The position numbers and the translations under genes are program-made. Below the pieces are notes generated by a model. It saw only the letters and a list, made by a program, of their open reading frames with translations, made no database searches and was not told the origin of the DNA. From contig JAGODA010000109.1 in NCBI GenBank assembly GCA_017998475.1, forward strand, positions 1 through 9,404: DNA of 9,404 nucleotides, in the 5' to 3' direction. Source of the stretch: Spirochaetota bacterium. Lineage in GTDB: Bacteria; Spirochaetota; UBA4802; UBA5368. Of the stretch, positions 6,617 to 9,404 are shown piece by piece (positions within the stretch are counted from its first letter, which is position 1; each line of letters opens with the position of its first letter).

Positions 6617-8416
6617 GTGAATGCCAGGATCCTCATAGTGGAAGACGAATCGGTCATCGCGCTCGACATCAAGCGGCGGATGGAGCGGTTCGGTTATGAG
6701 GTCGCGTCGATCGCGGTGACCGGTGAAGAGGCGCTCGAGAAGACGCTCCTCCTCGGGCCGGATCTTGTGTTAATGGACATCATGCTGCCCGGCGAGATGG
6801 ACGGCATCGAAACTGCCGAAGCACTGCGCTCGCGGACGGACATACCGGTCGTTTACCTTACAGCCCACACTGATCACGCGACATTTCTGCGTTCAAAATC
6901 GACCATGCCGTACGGATATATCGTAAAGCCGATCCGAGACATAGAACTTCACTCGGCGGTGGAAACCGCCATCCAGCGGCACAGGCTCGAACGCCAGGTG
7001 AGGGAAAGCGAGGCGCGGTTCCGCACACTGGCGCACTTCACCTCCGACTGGGAGTACTGGGTCGGGCCGTATGAAGGATTCATTTACATATCTCCCTCGT
7101 GTCTCGATGTGACGGGATATTCAATAGCCGAGTTTCAGGCCGATCCCGGGCTTCTGAGCACGATCGTACATCCGGATGACAGGGAGCTGATGCGGGGGCA
7201 TTTCTCCGATGAGATGAAGTCCGAAGCCGTGCTTTCGGTGGATTTCCGAATCGTAACGAAAGGCGGAGAGAGAAAATGGCTCTCGCACCTCTGCCAGCCC
7301 GTTTTCAGCGCGGAGGGCTCGCCGATCGGACGCAGGGTGAGCAATCGCGACATCTCGCAGAGGAAAACCGCGGAGCAGGAAAAGGAGGAGGCGTATTCGG
7401 AGCTGTTCCAGATTTTCGAATCCTCGGCCACGGGAATGTGCGTGATTTCGGCGGATCGTCGGTGCCTGCGGGTGAACAATTCATTTCTGACCATGTTCCA
7501 CCGTAAAAGGAGGGAAGTCCAGGGTGTTTACTGCAACGATATATTGGGCCTTCCGTTCTGCCGTACCAGGGAATGTCCGCTCGAGCGCATTCTCTCCGGG
7601 GAACGTTTTGTCGAGTTCGAAATCGATAGGCGCATCGACGGCGGTACGCTCCACTGTATGGTTAGAGCGGTACCGTTTGTCGATTCCACGGGGCAGACGA
7701 TCGGAGTCATCGCCAGCTTTATCGATATAACCGAAACTCGCGAGCTCGAGACGGCCATGCTCGATCTCATACAGCGTGAGCGCTGGAGGATTGGAAGAGA
7801 CCTGCACGACGGACTCGGGCAGAAGCTCACAGGGGCGGCCTTTCTCGCCGAGGCGGTGCGCCGCGGCCTGGAGAAAAAATCCCCGGTACTGGCGGCGGAG
7901 ATGGCCGAGATCGGGGTGCTGATCGGAGAGTCCATACAGATGGCGAGCGGGATCGTCAGGGGCCTGTGCCCCGTCGCGGTGGAATCACACGGGCTGGTCG
8001 CGGCGATCGAGGAGCTGGCGCTCACCACCGAGCGTCTGTTCGGTGTAAAATGCGTTGTGAGCAGGACAGGCGAGTTCGATCTCGCCAACGTGGAGGCCTC
8101 GACCCACCTGTATTATATTGTGCAGGAAGCCGTGACGAACGCGGTAAAGCACCGCGATGGAGGACCGGTTAGAATACACCTGGAGGACGTGAATGGTGAT
8201 CTGTATATGACGGTCGAGAACGAATCGGGGGATGGACGCCAGTCCGAGGTTCAACCGAGAGGGCTAGGCCTTCGCACCATGCGCTACCGCGCCGGTATCC
8301 TTGGCGGGGATTTCGAGGCGGGCGCCGCCGACGGGTGTTTCAGAGTCGCCGTGCGCGTAAGCAGAACTGATGTGGAAACGGGTACCGCCGATCACGATAA
8401 AAAAGACCGGAAATGA
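6617..8416 (+). CDS. Receiver-PAS-PAS sensor histidine kinase, NarX/DegS-like (HisKA_3)
   Basis: This soluble 599-residue kinase should autophosphorylate on histidine and pass the phosphate to the response regulator encoded 11 bases downstream. Domains in order: a receiver (about 1-120) with D10 and E11, phospho-acceptor D54 in VLMDIML, T82 and K104; a first PAS (about 132-250, ending in NRDISQRK); a second PAS (about 260-375, ending in FIDITETRE); a HisKA_3 dimerisation domain with RDLHDGLGQ placing the phospho-histidine at H397; and a HATPase domain with the N-box [12 protein letters not shown] (N508) and [12 protein letters not shown] at 549-560. The G1 box is unusual (VENESGDG, 533-540), where DG or NDG is expected. 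The second PAS carries a C-x8-C-x4-CPL motif (C306, C315, C320). There is no membrane segment, so it senses a cytoplasmic signal or takes input from the upstream chemoreceptor. The start is GTG at 6617, with only GGGA 7 bases upstream, which suggests translational coupling. Confidence 0.95.
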   Translation: MNARILIVEDESVIALDIKRRMERFGYEVASIAVTGEEALEKTLLLGPDLVLMDIMLPGEMDGIETAEALRSRTDIPVVYLTAHTDHATFLRSKSTMPYGYIVKPIRDIELHSAVETAIQRHRLERQVRESEARFRTLAHFTSDWEYWVGPYEGFIYISPSCLDVTGYSIAEFQADPGLLSTIVHPDDRELMRGHFSDEMKSEAVLSVDFRIVTKGGERKWLSHLCQPVFSAEGSPIGRRVSNRDISQRKTAEQEKEEAYSELFQIFESSATGMCVISADRRCLRVNNSFLTMFHRKRREVQGVYCNDILGLPFCRTRECPLERILSGERFVEFEIDRRIDGGTLHCMVRAVPFVDSTGQTIGVIASFIDITETRELETAMLDLIQRERWRIGRDLHDGLGQKLTGAAFLAEAVRRGLEKKSPVLAAEMAEIGVLIGESIQMASGIVRGLCPVAVESHGLVAAIEELALTTERLFGVKCVVSRTGEFDLANVEASTHLYYIVQEAVTNAVKHRDGGPVRIHLEDVNGDLYMTVENESGDGRQSEVQPRGLGLRTMRYRAGILGGDFEAGAADGCFRVAVRVSRTDVETGTADHDKKDRK

Positions 8417-8427
8417 AGGGTTGATGG

Positions 8428-9096
8428 ATGAAGAACAGAAAGAACGCTGTCAGGATAGTTATCGTTGACGATCATCCGATTGTACGACAGGGGCTTAAAA
8501 AGGTGATCGAGAAGGAACGTGATATGCTCGTATGTGGAGAGGCCGGTACCGCCAACGAGGCGGTCTCGGTTATCGCGCGCGAAAAGCCCGACATAGTGGT
8601 CGCCGACATCTCGCTCGACGGAGAGGCGAGCGGGCTGGACCTGGTACGCGCCATTACCGAACGGTTCCCGGAAGTAAGCAGCCTGGTGCTTTCCATGCAT
8701 GATGAATCGGTATACGCGGAGCGCGCCATACGGGCCGGAGCGCGCGGATACATCACGAAAAATGACGGCCCATCAAACATCGTTCACGCGTTACAGTCGG
8801 TACTCAAGGGGGAGATATATCTGAGCGGTACGATGAGCGCACGGCTCATCTCAAAGCTGTTTCATGGCAACCACTCCGAAACGCCGCGAAGCATTGTTGA
8901 GACCCTGACCGACCGCGAGCTCGAGATTTTCCAGCTTATCGGCAACGGCTTCAGTACGGGTGAGATAGCCCGCAGGCTCAATCTCAGCCCGCACACAATT
9001 GAAACCCACAGAAAGAACATCAAGGACAAGCTCGGACTTTCCAGCGGTTCCGAACTCAACAAGCAGGCCATTCAGTGGGTGCTCAGCTCCAGGTAG
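8428..9096 (+). CDS. NarL/FixJ-family response regulator (receiver plus LuxR-type HTH)
   Basis: This 222-residue protein is a DNA-binding transcription factor controlled by phosphorylation. The receiver (about 8-128) has the acidic pair D14/D15 in VIVDDHP, phospho-acceptor D60 in VVADISLDG, S89 in VLSMHD, and K111 in GYITKNDG, so it should be phosphorylatable. The LuxR-type four-helix DNA-binding domain covers about 155-218, with LTDRELEIFQLIGNGFSTGE at 160-179, ARRLNLSPHTIETHRKNIKD and KLGL following. Length and layout are standard for the family. AAGGG lies 7 bases upstream of the ATG and overlaps the kinase stop codon, so the two genes are coupled. HisKA_3 kinases typically pair with NarL-type regulators, which supports this being the partner of the kinase. 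Target genes are unknown; the palindrome upstream of the chemoreceptor and the promoter region at 9189 are candidates for feedback control. Confidence 0.96.
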   Translation: MKNRKNAVRIVIVDDHPIVRQGLKKVIEKERDMLVCGEAGTANEAVSVIAREKPDIVVADISLDGEASGLDLVRAITERFPEVSSLVLSMHDESVYAERAIRAGARGYITKNDGPSNIVHALQSVLKGEIYLSGTMSARLISKLFHGNHSETPRSIVETLTDRELEIFQLIGNGFSTGEIARRLNLSPHTIETHRKNIKDKLGLSSGSELNKQAIQWVLSSR

Positions 9097-9152
9097 GAAT
9101 CACGAAACGAACGTATAGTCCTTCCGTGTAAGGGAAACCGCCATGCTGAAAT

Positions 9153-9190
9153 GGCCGGATATTCTTACATATCCGGCCGCCATATCTTTT
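9153..9190 (+). terminator. Strong hairpin, probable terminator of the signalling operon
   Basis: GGCCGGATAT (9153-9162) and ATATCCGGCC (9169-9178) form a perfect 10-bp stem around a 6-base loop, 56 bases after the response regulator stop. The T-run is short and slightly distant (TCTTTT, ending at 9190), so termination may be partial or the hairpin may mainly protect the 3' end. A stem this long is very unlikely by chance. Confidence 0.62.
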
Positions 9191-9216
9191 GAAGACGCTC
9201 TCCGGTGCGCTATTTT
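9189..9216 (+). promoter_or_regulatory. Candidate promoter for the gene starting at 9278
   Basis: TTGAAG (9189-9194) and TATTTT (9211-9216) are spaced by 16 bases and lie just after the terminator hairpin. Each matches the sigma70 consensus at four of six positions. Transcription near 9223 would give a leader of about 55 bases carrying the GAGA-loop hairpin. Confidence 0.4.
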
Positions 9217-9241
9217 CTCTTGAAACACTCTGAGACAACGA

Positions 9242-9257
9242 GGGCGGGAGACCGCCC
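9242..9257 (+). repeat. GAGA-tetraloop hairpin in the leader of the last gene
   Basis: GGGCGG (9242-9247) and CCGCCC (9252-9257) close a GAGA loop, which is a stable GNRA tetraloop. The hairpin lies 5 bases before the GGGAGG ribosome binding site (9263-9268). It could affect translation or mRNA stability. Confidence 0.4.
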
Positions 9258-9277
9258 GAAAAGGGAGGATCTGCGTC

Positions 9278-9404
9278 ATGAGAAATATATCGCGCCCGGC
9301 GGTCGCATATGGAGGGAAGGCGCCGGGGCGAGCGCTGGTAATTAACGCGTCGTCGATTACAATTGTCGAATTACAGGCTGGACTTTTACAGGCCGGAATA
9401 GTAC
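9278..9404 (+). CDS. Start of an unidentified gene, possibly receiver-like (cut by window edge)
   Basis: ATG at 9278 follows GGGAGG with a 9-base spacer, and the frame stays open to the window end, giving 42 residues. The first 17 (MRNISRPAVAYGGKAPG) are basic and polar. From residue 18, RALVINASSITIVELQAG then LLQAGIV aligns without gaps to the first strand and helix of receiver domains (pattern ILVVDDSS...LL...AGY). The acidic pair that binds magnesium is replaced by N-A, which would make it a degenerate receiver. This reading rests on about 25 residues and is tentative. An imperfect 12-base direct repeat with a 15-base period (9371-9382 and 9386-9397) encodes LQAGL-LQAGI. The gene is probably transcribed from its own promoter, separately from the signalling operon. 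Confidence 0.55.
   Translation, partial: MRNISRPAVAYGGKAPGRALVINASSITIVELQAGLLQAGIV

Noticed and set aside
5596..6672. Long minus-strand open frame (358 codons) opposite the chemoreceptor
   Set aside because: The translation is extremely rich in serine and isoleucine, as expected for the reverse of a chemoreceptor bundle, and it overlaps well-supported genes.

Overview
The window looks like chromosomal DNA from a moderately GC-rich, Gram-negative-type bacterium. It encodes a multi-pass chemoreceptor, a PAS/receiver histidine kinase and a NarL-type regulator next to housekeeping RNA and peptide enzymes. A spirochaete or deltaproteobacterium-like lineage is my guess, but nothing here fixes the taxon. 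I see no rRNA, tRNA, CRISPR array, insertion sequence or phage gene.

The left half (1-4543) is a minus-strand block, in transcription order: an RluA-family pseudouridine synthase; a 112-residue coiled-coil protein with its own candidate promoter; an RNase R-type exoribonuclease (rnr); a 78-residue acidic protein of unknown function; and the N-terminal 225 residues of an M17 leucyl aminopeptidase (pepA), cut by the window edge. These are housekeeping functions in rRNA modification, RNA turnover and peptide recycling.

A 474-base divergent intergenic region (4544-5017) separates this block from the right half. It holds a good sigma70-type promoter for the rightward genes and a perfect 14-base palindrome just upstream of the first ribosome binding site.

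The right half (5018-9096) is a plus-strand signalling operon of three genes. The first is a methyl-accepting chemotaxis protein with about six membrane segments and no periplasmic sensor domain. The second is a soluble receiver-PAS-PAS-HisKA_3-HATPase histidine kinase. The third is a NarL/FixJ-type DNA-binding response regulator. The kinase very probably phosphorylates the regulator. The close linkage of a chemoreceptor to a two-component pair, with no cheA, cheW, cheR or cheB in view, is the most interesting feature. A strong hairpin after the regulator probably ends the operon.

A new gene with its own promoter, leader hairpin and strong ribosome binding site starts at 9278 and runs off the end. 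Its first 42 residues resemble the start of a receiver domain that has lost its acidic pair.
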